The notes beneath the pieces were generated by a model. The model did no database searches, was not told the origin of the DNA, and was given only the letters and a program-made list of their open reading frames with translations. A stretch of 64,000 bases of DNA, from NCBI RefSeq assembly GCF_008329535.1, contig NZ_NPKR01000003.1:310001-374000 (forward strand), written 5' to 3'. This DNA comes from Mycolicibacterium sp. P1-18. GTDB lineage: Bacteria; Actinomycetota; Actinomycetes; Mycobacteriales; Mycobacteriaceae. The stretch's first letter is position 1. Each line of letters starts with the position of its first letter. A program made the position numbers and the translations under genes. Positions 23,828-31,936 of the stretch are shown here, one piece after another.

Positions 23828-26310
23828 GGCGGAGGCGGCGGCGCGGTGACCGTGGGAGTGGCGGCCGCAGGATCACCGGGAGGCGGCGGTGCCCCCGGCG
23901 GCGGCAGCTGGACCGTCGTCGGCGGCCCGAACGGGATCGTGATGCCGGGGCCCAACTCGATCGTCGGCTGAATCACCGTCTCCGACGGCGGCGGCGGGGG
24001 TGGCGGCGGAGGCGGCGGCGCGGCCGGGACACCCGCATAGCCACCGATCTCCGTCGGCTTCGGGAACGACTCGTCGTCGGTGCCCTCCAGGGCCCCGTCC
24101 ATCGTGGCCTTCCAGATGTCGGACGGAATGCCCGACCCGTAGACCGACCCGCCGGACTTGTTCTCCAGCGGCTTGGTGCCCTCGGTGGTGCCCACCCAGA
24201 CCGCCGTGGACAGCGACGGCGTGTAGCCGACCATCCACGCGTCCCGGTTGGCGTCGGTGTCCCCGAGCTGGTTGGTGCCGGTCTTGGCGGCCGACGGCCT
24301 GCCGCCGGCCAGGTTGTGACCCCTGGAGTAGCCCGCGATCGGCTGCATCGCCGAGGTCACGTTGTCGGCGACGGCCTTGTCGATCTTCTGCTCGCCGGGA
24401 TCGTCCTGCGCGGAGGCGTCGAACAACACCTGACCGTCGGAGCGGACGACCTTCTGGATGAAGTGCGGCCGGTGGTACACGCCGGAGTCGGCGAGGGTGG
24501 CGTACGCCGAGGCCATGTCGATGACGCGGGACTGGTACTGGCCGAGGACGACGCCGTTGTTCGGCGGTCCGCCCTTGCCGTCCTCGGACAGCGTGTGCTC
24601 GACGCCGGGGAAGCTCTCCGCGACGCCCGCCGCATGCGCGGCGTCGGCGACGTCCTGCGGGCCGTTCTTGAGCTTGAGCATCAGGCGGTAGTAGCTGGTG
24701 TTGAGCGACATCTTCAGCGCCTGGGCGATGTTGCAGGTGCCGCAGCCCTCGCCCTCCACGTTGCTGATCTTGATGCCGTTGACCTCGACCGGTGAGCTGT
24801 CCACCTGGTACCCCAGGCCGATGCCCTGCTGCAGCGCCGCGACGAGCGCGAACACCTTGAACGACGACCCAGTCGGCAACCCGGCCTGGGCGAAGTCGAA
24901 GCCGTTGGCGTCCGAACCGCCGTAGTAGGCCTTCACGCCGCCGGTGCGCGGGTCGACCGACACCACGGCGGTCCGCATGTCCGGATCCTGACCGTCCATG
25001 TACTCGGCGACCGCGTCCTCGGCCGACTTCTGCGCCTTCGGGTCGATCGTCGTGGTGACCTGCAGGCCCTCGGTGTTCAACGTCTGTTCGTCGATGTTGA
25101 ACAGATCCATCAGTTCCTTGGTGACCTGGCGTTCGATCAGGCCGTTGGGACCGGTGGTCTGGTTCTGGGCGCCCGCCTGCTCCGGCGAGACCGTCGGGGG
25201 GAAGACCTGCGCGGACCGCTCCTGTGGGGACAGCGCGCCGACGGTGACCATGCCGTCGAGCACCCAATTCCAGCGCTCGGCCGAGCCCTCCGGGTCGACG
25301 GCGGGGTCGAGCCCCGACGGCTGCTGGATCAACGCCGCGAGCAGGGCGCCCTCGGCCACGTCGAGCTGCTCGACGGGCTTGCCGAAGTACGCCTGTGACG
25401 CCGCACCGATGCCATAGGCGCCGCGGCCGAAGTAGATCATGTTGAGGTAGCTCTCGAGCACCTGGTCCTTGGACCACTCGCCCGACATCTTGGTCGAGAT
25501 GACGAGCTCCTTGGCCTTGCGGACCACGCCGCCGATGCCGGAGCGGGCGTCGCCGACGAGGGCGTTCTTGACGTACTGCTGGGTGATCGTCGACCCGCCC
25601 TGCAGATCGCCGCCGAAGATGTTGTTCTTGAACGCCCGGAGGAAGCCCGTGAACGAGAAGCCCGGGTTGCTGTAGAAGTCGCGGTCCTCGGCGGCCATCA
25701 CCGCGTTGCGCACCTGCACCGGAATTTGGTTGATGTCGACGTCGACCCGGTTGCCCTCCGGCGGCACGATCTTGGCGAGTTCGCTGCCGTCGCTGGCCAG
25801 AATCGTCGACACCTGATTGGTCCGGATGTCGCCGGGCTTGGGGATGTCGACGATCATGTACGCCATCGCGAAGGTGATGATCGGCAGGATGATGCAGACC
25901 GCCAGCGCGGCCAGCGAGCCGCGGCGGACCCACTTCCAGTTGACGTTGAACTGTCGTCCGCCGGGACCCTTGCCGCCGGGCGGTCCGACACCGCCGGGCG
26001 GGCCGGGCGGCGGCTGCTTGGGCGGCGGCGTGCCGTCCAAGGCGGCCTTCACGACGTCGATCGGATCGCGGTACTGAGCCGGCCGGGCGTCGCGCACCGG
26101 CGGGATGATCATCGTCTGGCGGTCGTCGGGCCGTTGCGGTCCGCGCTCGCGGGCGTCCGGACGTTGCGGGCCACGCGGCTGGGAAAACGCACGCGTCGCA
26201 CCGTCCGAGGGGGACGGCGCGGAGTGCCGGGGAGGCGCCACGCCACCGTCGGCCGAGGCTCCCTTGGGGACGTCGTCGGCCGAGCGGTCGTGTCGCCCTT
26301 CGCTATTCAC
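23824..26310 (-). CDS. ponA1: Bifunctional penicillin-binding protein PonA1 (class A PBP)
   Basis: 828 residues. Pro/Gly-rich cytoplasmic tail (1-128), one transmembrane helix (about 131-153), then the GT51 glycosyltransferase with catalytic Glu208 in AAEDRDFYSNPG and QGGSTITQQYVKNAL. The transpeptidase carries SSFK (Ser482-Lys485), SLN (535-537) and KTGT (676-679). A C-terminal extension is strongly proline-rich (run of 12 Pro at about 765-775), typical of PonA1 and linked to partner binding. Polymerises and cross-links peptidoglycan outside the membrane at the growing poles. GTG start at 26310; overlaps the upstream DUF5318 gene by eight bases. Confidence 0.96.
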   Translation of the reverse strand: MNSEGRHDRSADDVPKGASADGGVAPPRHSAPSPSDGATRAFSQPRGPQRPDARERGPQRPDDRQTMIIPPVRDARPAQYRDPIDVVKAALDGTPPPKQPPPGPPGGVGPPGGKGPGGRQFNVNWKWVRRGSLAALAVCIILPIITFAMAYMIVDIPKPGDIRTNQVSTILASDGSELAKIVPPEGNRVDVDINQIPVQVRNAVMAAEDRDFYSNPGFSFTGFLRAFKNNIFGGDLQGGSTITQQYVKNALVGDARSGIGGVVRKAKELVISTKMSGEWSKDQVLESYLNMIYFGRGAYGIGAASQAYFGKPVEQLDVAEGALLAALIQQPSGLDPAVDPEGSAERWNWVLDGMVTVGALSPQERSAQVFPPTVSPEQAGAQNQTTGPNGLIERQVTKELMDLFNIDEQTLNTEGLQVTTTIDPKAQKSAEDAVAEYMDGQDPDMRTAVVSVDPRTGGVKAYYGGSDANGFDFAQAGLPTGSSFKVFALVAALQQGIGLGYQVDSSPVEVNGIKISNVEGEGCGTCNIAQALKMSLNTSYYRLMLKLKNGPQDVADAAHAAGVAESFPGVEHTLSEDGKGGPPNNGVVLGQYQSRVIDMASAYATLADSGVYHRPHFIQKVVRSDGQVLFDASAQDDPGEQKIDKAVADNVTSAMQPIAGYSRGHNLAGGRPSAAKTGTNQLGDTDANRDAWMVGYTPSLSTAVWVGTTEGTKPLENKSGGSVYGSGIPSDIWKATMDGALEGTDDESFPKPTEIGGYAGVPAAPPPPPPPPPPPSETVIQPTIELGPGITIPFGPPTTVQLPPPGAPPPPGDPAAATPTVTAPPPPP

Positions 26311-26725
26311 TGGCCGTGCGCGCGCCCGAGCGCGCCGTCCGGGTACCGCGCGCCTTGGGGGGACGAGGCGCGCCCAACACGTACGACTTGACCAAATGAT
26401 TCCAGCTGCAAGTTCTACATACCTCCACCACGTGCACCGCGAATTCGTCGAACTTGGCTGCCAGCATCACCAGCTCCTCGGTGGAGCGGGCGGATCCGGA
26501 CACGGCTCCGAGATGATCGCCGAACACCCACGACACCAGCGTGAGCTGTTCCTTGCGACAAATCGGACACATCACCTGACTGGACTTGCCGTGGAACTTC
26601 GCGGCGCGCAGCAGATACGGATTGGCGTCACACACCTCGGAGACGCCAGTGCGGCCCGAGTACACCTCGGCCAGCAGGGACCGACGTTTGAGCGCATAGT
26701 CCACCACCTGTCGCTGCAATCGCAC
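26303..26725 (-). CDS. DUF5318 zinc-ribbon-like protein
   Basis: 140 residues starting at GTG 26725, no strong ribosome site. Conserved blocks: RLQRQVVDYALKRRSLL, SEVCDANPYLLRAA, MCPICRKEQLTLVSWVFGDHLG and VEVCRTCSWNHLVKSYVLG. The CPIC...CRTC pairs suggest a zinc ribbon. In order and sequence it corresponds to Rv0049, conserved in mycobacteria and of unknown function. Ends eight bases inside ponA1, so the two are translationally coupled. The Arg/Thr-rich tail of about 20 residues is probably disordered. Confidence 0.86.
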   Translation of the reverse strand: MRLQRQVVDYALKRRSLLAEVYSGRTGVSEVCDANPYLLRAAKFHGKSSQVMCPICRKEQLTLVSWVFGDHLGAVSGSARSTEELVMLAAKFDEFAVHVVEVCRTCSWNHLVKSYVLGAPRPPKARGTRTARSGARTASE

Positions 26726-26836
26726 GATGACCAGAGTACGTCGGCCCCCCTTTCGCGCAGCCTTGGCTCCGCCACCTGCACCACTCGTTGTCGATCTGGC
26801 CTGCGGCGATGGCACGTGAACTCCTACGATCCGTCC

Positions 26837-27703
26837 ATGGCGACTCGGCAGACAGCAGGTACACGGGCGAAGGACAGCGATCGCAACAACACCTGCCAGG
26901 TCCTCGACAGCGCCCTGAGCGACGGTCAGCTGTCCATGGAGGAGCACCGCACCCGGGTCGCGGCCGCCACCACGGCCGCCACCCTCGGCGACCTCCAACA
27001 CCTGGTGGACGACCTGCAGACCGAGAACGCGCCGGTGCAGATGCCCGATCTAAAGAAACCATTGCCGCTGGCTGCGCGGGGTGACGGCGGCTGGGGCATG
27101 CGCGTCGCCGTGGCGGGCGTCCTGGTGCTACTGGGCGTCGGGATCGGCTGGGGCCTGTACGGCAACACCACCTCGCCGCTGAGCTTCACCTCCGACCCCG
27201 GCGCCAAGTCCGACGGCATTCCCGCGAAGGTGGTCACCCCGCCCAGGCAGCTGCAATCGCTGGGTGGGCTGACCGGTCTGCTCGAGCAGATGCGCCAGCG
27301 CTTCGGCGACACGATGGGCTACGGCCTGACCATCTATCCGGACTACGCGGTGCTGAGCCGGCCGGATCCCACCGACGACCGGCGCAAGCTCAGCTACTCC
27401 TACCGGGGCGGGTTCGACGACCCCTCCACGTCGGCGAAGGACGACGACGACGTGCTGGTGGACCTCGCAGCCTTCGACGTCAAGACGACGGTAGGTCTCC
27501 TGCGCGGCGCCCCCGAGATGGTCGGCCTGCAGCTCAAGGACGTCAAGGCCGACAGCACCTATCTGACGGTCGACCCGAGCCGCGACCCCACCACGCCCGG
27601 CGCGCTGACTCTGCGCGCCAGCGTCTCCAGCGAATTCGGCAGCGGAGCGGTGACCTTCGCCGGCGACGGCACCATCAAACGCGTCGACCGCGCCGACGAC
27701 TGA
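26837..27703 (+). CDS. DUF1707 membrane protein (Rv0048c-like)
   Basis: 288 residues. N-terminal DUF1707/SHOCT-like helix pair (NTCQVLDSALSDGQLSMEEHRTRVAAA, split here as NTCQVLDSALSDGQ and LSMEEHRTRVAAA), a single transmembrane helix (about 95-112, RVAVAGVLVLLGVGIGWGLY), then an extracytoplasmic domain of about 170 residues with LTIYPDYAVLSRPDP and SYSYRGGFDDPS. Matches M. tuberculosis Rv0048c in position and length. Probably a single-pass envelope protein; function unknown. Diverges from the DUF5318-ponA1 operon across 111 bp. Confidence 0.86.
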   Translation: MATRQTAGTRAKDSDRNNTCQVLDSALSDGQLSMEEHRTRVAAATTAATLGDLQHLVDDLQTENAPVQMPDLKKPLPLAARGDGGWGMRVAVAGVLVLLGVGIGWGLYGNTTSPLSFTSDPGAKSDGIPAKVVTPPRQLQSLGGLTGLLEQMRQRFGDTMGYGLTIYPDYAVLSRPDPTDDRRKLSYSYRGGFDDPSTSAKDDDDVLVDLAAFDVKTTVGLLRGAPEMVGLQLKDVKADSTYLTVDPSRDPTTPGALTLRASVSSEFGSGAVTFAGDGTIKRVDRADD

Positions 27704-27764
27704 GCGCCGCCCGACTGGCGGACTTTCCAAAGTGTTGTGTATGTTCGGTTCACGTGCCGTCGTA

Positions 27765-27781
27765 TATATCGGCGCGATATA
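27765..27781. promoter_or_regulatory. Inverted repeat ahead of padR, candidate PadR operator
   Basis: TATATCG and CGATATA face each other across GCG, 52 bases before the padR start. AT-rich dyads of this kind are typical PadR targets, and family members usually repress themselves. A -10-like TATAAT is not apparent. The hairpin could instead be part of the end of the upstream gene. Confidence 0.5.
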
Positions 27782-27832
27782 GTTCGCCAACGCGTCGACG
27801 AGTCGTAGCGGCCGTACGAAGGAGGTGATTCG

Positions 27833-28396
27833 ATGCTGGAGCTCGCCATCTTGGGGCTGCTCATCGAGTCGCCGATGCACGGCTACGAGTTGCGCAAGCG
27901 ACTGACGGGTCTACTCGGAGCCTTCCGGGCGTTCTCCTACGGATCGCTGTACCCGGCCCTGCGCCGGATGCAGGCCGACGGCCTCATCGTCGAGGAGACG
28001 GCACCCGTGGGTGCGGTCAAGGTGCGGCGGGCCCGCCGGGTCTACGTCCTCACCGACGCCGGCAAGCTGCGCTTCACCGAACTCGTCGCCGACACCGGCC
28101 CGCAGAACTACACCGACGACGGCTTCGGCGTACACCTGGCCTTCTTCAACCGCACCCCGGCCGAGGCCAGGATGCGCATCCTGGAGGGCCGCCGCCGCCA
28201 GGTGGAGGAACGCCGCGAAGGCCTGCGTGAAGCAATTGCGCGCGCCAGTAATTCACTCGACCGCTACACCCGCCAGCTTCACCAACTCGGGCTCGAGTCC
28301 AGCGAGCGCGAGGTCAAGTGGCTCAACGACCTCATCGCGGCCGAGCGCGTGGCCGCCCCGGGCCGCCCCGAGAACACCCCCGAGCCACAGCCCTAA
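27833..28396 (+). CDS. PadR-family transcriptional regulator
   Basis: 187 residues. A PadR winged helix occupies the first 85 residues ([50 protein letters not shown]), followed by a long helical dimerisation region with [20 protein letters not shown] (Vir_act_alpha_C type). Strong ribosome site AAGGAGGTGATT. It is 44 bp ahead of ino1 on the same strand, matching Rv0047c-ino1 in M. tuberculosis. Likely controls the ino1 transcript, possibly through the dyad at 27765-27781. Confidence 0.92.
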   Translation: MLELAILGLLIESPMHGYELRKRLTGLLGAFRAFSYGSLYPALRRMQADGLIVEETAPVGAVKVRRARRVYVLTDAGKLRFTELVADTGPQNYTDDGFGVHLAFFNRTPAEARMRILEGRRRQVEERREGLREAIARASNSLDRYTRQLHQLGLESSEREVKWLNDLIAAERVAAPGRPENTPEPQP

Positions 28397-28440
28397 CCCC
28401 CCAAACGCTCTGCATTCCGTTGTACGAGAAGGAGATCGCC

Positions 28441-29517
28441 ATGTCCGAGTCGAATGAAATCCGGGTCGCCATCGTCGGCGTCGGCAACTGCGCCTCGTCG
28501 CTGGTGCAGGGCGTGCAGTACTACCTCGACGCCGACGAGAACTCGACCGTCCCCGGTCTGATGCACGTCAAGCTCGGCAAGTACCACGTCCGCGACGTGC
28601 AGTTCGTCGCCGCGTTCGACGTCGACGCCAAGAAGGTCGGCTTCGACCTCTCCGAGGCCATCTTCGCCTCCGAGAACAACACCATCAAGATCGCCGACGT
28701 GCCGCCCACCAACGTGACCGTGCAACGTGGTCCCACCCTGGACGGCATCGGCAAGTACTACTCCGAGACCATCGAGGTCTCCGACACCGAAGCCGTCGAC
28801 GTGGTCAAGGCCCTCAAGGACGCCAGTGTCGACGTGATGGTGTCCTACCTTCCGGTGGGCTCCGAAGAGGCCGACAAGTTCTACGCCCAGTGCGCCATCG
28901 ACGCCGGCGTGGCCTTCGTCAACGCGCTGCCCGTCTTCATCGCCTCGGACCCCGTGTGGGCCGAGAAATTCCGCGCCGCAGGCGTTCCCATCGTCGGCGA
29001 CGACATCAAGAGCCAGGTCGGCGCCACCATCACCCACCGCGTGATGGCCAAGCTGTTCGAAGACCGCGGCGTGCAGCTCGACCGCACCATGCAGCTCAAC
29101 GTCGGCGGCAACATGGACTTCCTCAACATGCTCGAGCGCACGCGCCTCGAGTCGAAGAAGATCTCCAAGACCCAGGCCGTCACCAGCAACCTTCAGCGCG
29201 AGTTCAACGCCAAGGACGTCCACATCGGCCCGTCCGATCACGTCGGCTGGCTCGACGACCGCAAGTGGGCCTACGTCCGCCTGGAGGGCCGCGCCTTCGG
29301 CGACGTGCCGCTGAACCTGGAGTACAAGCTCGAGGTCTGGGACTCCCCCAACTCTGCCGGCGTCATCATCGACGCGGTCCGTGCGGCGAAGATCGCCCTG
29401 GACCGCGGCATCGGCGGACCGGTCGAGGCGGCGTCGGCGTACCTGATGAAGAGCCCGCCCAAGCAGCTGGCCGACGACATCGCGCGCACTCAGCTGGAAA
29501 CGTTCATCGAGGGCTGA
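28441..29517 (+). CDS. ino1: Inositol-1-phosphate synthase
   Basis: 358 residues. NAD-binding start [16 protein letters not shown], then [42 protein letters not shown] and [12 protein letters not shown], all conserved in actinobacterial myo-inositol-1-phosphate synthases. It converts glucose 6-phosphate to inositol 1-phosphate, feeding mycothiol and phosphatidylinositol mannosides. ATG 28441 has GAAGGAGA upstream. Follows padR, which may be its regulator. Transcription is likely stopped by the very large hairpin at 29527-29579. Confidence 0.97.
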   Translation: MSESNEIRVAIVGVGNCASSLVQGVQYYLDADENSTVPGLMHVKLGKYHVRDVQFVAAFDVDAKKVGFDLSEAIFASENNTIKIADVPPTNVTVQRGPTLDGIGKYYSETIEVSDTEAVDVVKALKDASVDVMVSYLPVGSEEADKFYAQCAIDAGVAFVNALPVFIASDPVWAEKFRAAGVPIVGDDIKSQVGATITHRVMAKLFEDRGVQLDRTMQLNVGGNMDFLNMLERTRLESKKISKTQAVTSNLQREFNAKDVHIGPSDHVGWLDDRKWAYVRLEGRAFGDVPLNLEYKLEVWDSPNSAGVIIDAVRAAKIALDRGIGGPVEAASAYLMKSPPKQLADDIARTQLETFIEG

Positions 29518-29526
29518 CCCCCTCTT

Positions 29527-29579
29527 GCGATTTCGGCGTGATCGGCGGCGGTCAGCGCCGATGATCACGCCGAAATCGC
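29527..29579. terminator. Bidirectional terminator between ino1 and eis-like gene
   Basis: Perfect 17-bp arms GCGATTTCGGCGTGATC (29527-29543) and GATCACGCCGAAATCGC (29563-29579) with a 19-base GC-rich loop. It lies nine bases past the ino1 stop and five bases past the end of the converging eis-like gene, so it can serve both. Confidence 0.85.
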
Positions 29580-29584
29580 GGGGG

Positions 29585-30790
29585 TTAGAACCCGAAGCCC
29601 AGCTCCGCGGGTACGTCGGACGCGAACGCGGCGTCCAGCAGGGCGACGACGCCGGAGTCGCTGCAGCGCAACCTGTTTGCCGCGGCGAACGCCGACGCAC
29701 GGTGTTGGCCCAGGTACAGGCTGCCGAGCACCGACAGGGTCGACCACACGTCCGGCTCGGCGTCGCTGGGCTCGCAGCGCGCCCGGCCGTCGCGAATCTT
29801 TATCGCAAACCGACCGCCGCCGCCGAGCAACCCGTCGGAGACGTCGAGCACCAGGGTCGCGTCGGCCGCATAGCTGCGCGCCTCCAAGACCGCCGGCACG
29901 TCGAGCATCCGTAACCAGAGCCCGTCCTCACGACCGGTGACGCCCACGCGCCGCGCATCGGTCAGCAAGTACGGCAGCAGTTCCCCTGGCGGCGCGTCGA
30001 CCGTCACGGCGTCCATCAAATCCATGCCGACCAGTGCCCGCCACAGCGCGACGTAGGCGTCGTCGGTGACCGCGGCCAGCTTGGTGACGACGACCGACTT
30101 GCGCACGTTGTCACCATGGATGCGGTAGAGGGCGAAGCCGTCGTCGTGTAGCAGCGCCATCAACGGGCCGCCGCCGCGCCGCGACACCTCGCGGTCACCG
30201 AACACCTCGTCCCACATCTCTCGGGGCGTGAACAGTCCGCCGGGTGTCCTCACCCGCCAGCGTTCGTAGATCTCCTCGATCCGGTCGCGGTGCTCGACCG
30301 GCGCGACGATCCGGACCCCGCCTGGATCGGGTACCTCGTCGAGGAACTCCGCGCCCCGACGGTCCACCCTCAGCGTCTCCACCACGCTCGCCTGCCCGTA
30401 CCCGAACCGGCCGTAGATGGCGCCCTCGGACGCCTCCAATCCGGCAATCGGGTAGTGCGACTGCGTCATTCGGCCGTGCAGCTCAGCGAACATCTCCCGC
30501 AGCACGCCACGCCGGCGATGCGTCGGCGCCACGCACACCCACGACACCCCGGCCATCGGCAGCACGGCGCCCCCGGGCACGGTCAGCCGCAGGTCGAGGT
30601 AGTACGCCATCCCGACCACGTCGCCCCCGTCGCAGGCCACCACGACGCCGTCGGCGGGGATGAGCGTCCGCCACATGTCGTTGGCCTCCCGGGGCCGGAA
30701 GGACCCGAAGGACGTGGCGGCCAGCCGCACCATCGCGGGCCAGTCGGCGTCCTCGGCGGTGCGGATCACGAGTCCGATCGGGGAAGGCAT
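29585..30790 (-). CDS. Eis-like GNAT acetyltransferase
   Basis: 401 residues, the Eis length. Two GNAT domains plus an SCP2-like C-terminal domain. The acetyl-CoA loop is SWVCVAPTHRRRGVL (83-97); the catalytic acid is Tyr126 in AIYGRFGYG, the same number as in M. tuberculosis Eis; the chain ends with Phe, whose terminal carboxylate is the second catalytic group in that family. Eis enzymes acetylate amines of aminoglycosides and host or bacterial proteins. Whether this orthologue acts on drugs cannot be seen. Diverges from the esterase gene across 57 bp. In M. tuberculosis, eis lies elsewhere (Rv2416c), so this may be a paralogue. Confidence 0.85.
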   Translation of the reverse strand: MPSPIGLVIRTAEDADWPAMVRLAATSFGSFRPREANDMWRTLIPADGVVVACDGGDVVGMAYYLDLRLTVPGGAVLPMAGVSWVCVAPTHRRRGVLREMFAELHGRMTQSHYPIAGLEASEGAIYGRFGYGQASVVETLRVDRRGAEFLDEVPDPGGVRIVAPVEHRDRIEEIYERWRVRTPGGLFTPREMWDEVFGDREVSRRGGGPLMALLHDDGFALYRIHGDNVRKSVVVTKLAAVTDDAYVALWRALVGMDLMDAVTVDAPPGELLPYLLTDARRVGVTGREDGLWLRMLDVPAVLEARSYAADATLVLDVSDGLLGGGGRFAIKIRDGRARCEPSDAEPDVWSTLSVLGSLYLGQHRASAFAAANRLRCSDSGVVALLDAAFASDVPAELGFGF

Positions 30791-30847
30791 GGAATCGACG
30801 GTGGCACAGCGCGCTCACCATCGCATCTCCTTTTGTAGTGTCGAGCG

Positions 30848-31747
30848 ATGGCGGAGATGAACGACGACGACCTGCTGGGCCTCGACGAGTTCGCGCTGCT
30901 TCCGGAGAACGCCGAACAGATCGGCGCCACCGGCCCCCTGCCGCCGGTCGAACGGCTGGAGTCGGGCCCCGTCAGCGCGCTGAAGTGGGGCGCAGATGCT
31001 CCCGAGGTCGTCTTCCTGCACGGCGGCGGGCAGAACGCCCACACCTGGGACACCGTCATCCTGGGCCTCGGCGTGCCCGCGCTGGCGGTCGACCTGCCCG
31101 GCCACGGACGCTCCGCATGGCGCGAGGACGGCGACTACGGGCCCAAGCTCAACGCCGCGACCCTGGCGCCGGTGCTGCGCGAATGGGCGCCCGCCCCGCG
31201 CCTGGTCGTCGGCATGTCCCTCGGCGGGCTGACGGCGTTGCGCCTGGCCGCGACCCAGCCGGCGCTGGTGCCCGAGCTGGTGCTCGTCGACGTCACCCCG
31301 TCCGCGCCCGAGCGGCACGAACAGATGACCAAGGCGCAGCTCGGCGCGGTTGCGCTGGTCAAGGGCGACCGGGAGTTTCCCAGCTTCGAGGCCATGCTCG
31401 AGGTGACGGTGGCCGCCTCGCCGCACCGTGACCGGAAGTCGTTGCGGCGCGGCGTGTTCCACAACAGTAAGCGGCTCGACGACGGCACCTGGACGTGGCG
31501 CTACGACTCCTTCCGCAAGGGTGACGGCTTCCAGGGTCTGTGGGACGACGTCCCGTCGATCACGATGCCGACCACCCTGGTGCGGGGCGCCAACTCCCAC
31601 TTCGTCGACGACGCCGACGCGGAGGCGTTCGCCACCGGCGCGCCGGGCTTCCTGCGCACCCACGTCGTCGCGGACTCCGGCCACTCCGTGCAGGGCGACC
31701 AGCCGGCGGCGCTGGTGGAGATCCTCCGCGGGGTCCTGGGGCGCTGA
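30848..31747 (+). CDS. Alpha/beta hydrolase esterase (Rv0045c-like)
   Basis: 299 residues. Oxyanion segment FLHGGGQNAHTWD, VDLPGHGRSAW, nucleophile elbow GMSLGG (Ser124), acid loop NSHFVDDADAEAF and catalytic His279 in DSGHSVQ. It corresponds to Rv0045c, a serine esterase for short acyl esters that is non-essential. Cytoplasmic; no signal peptide. Starts 57 bp from the divergent Eis-like gene; a weak hairpin after its stop (31764-31810) should end its transcript before phoX. Confidence 0.88.
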   Translation: MAEMNDDDLLGLDEFALLPENAEQIGATGPLPPVERLESGPVSALKWGADAPEVVFLHGGGQNAHTWDTVILGLGVPALAVDLPGHGRSAWREDGDYGPKLNAATLAPVLREWAPAPRLVVGMSLGGLTALRLAATQPALVPELVLVDVTPSAPERHEQMTKAQLGAVALVKGDREFPSFEAMLEVTVAASPHRDRKSLRRGVFHNSKRLDDGTWTWRYDSFRKGDGFQGLWDDVPSITMPTTLVRGANSHFVDDADAEAFATGAPGFLRTHVVADSGHSVQGDQPAALVEILRGVLGR

Positions 31748-31763
31748 CACCACACCGTCGAGC

Positions 31764-31810
31764 GGCCAGTTACAACACGCTTTCGGCGCCACGGCGTGGA
31801 TCAACTGGCC
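31764..31810 (+). terminator. Hairpin after esterase gene
   Basis: GGCCAGTT (31764-31771) pairs with AACTGGCC (31803-31810); the inner bases include ACACGC/GCGT pairs that can extend the stem. It begins 17 bases past the stop at 31747, before the phoX gene. No T-tract. Confidence 0.5.
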
Positions 31811-31936
31811 ACTCGCGGGGCAATCGCGTCAGACTCCGTTCACCAGGAGGTCGACAGCTGGTCAACAGCAAGCCCTAAGTTTTCGGCGTACTGGCCACAG
31901 CCCGGCCGGTGCAATCGTCGGAAGGCCTCCCTTCGC

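Noticed and set aside
26105..26836. Upstream extension of the DUF1707 gene
   Set aside because: It runs antisense to ponA1 and DUF5318; ATG 26837 gives the family N terminus.
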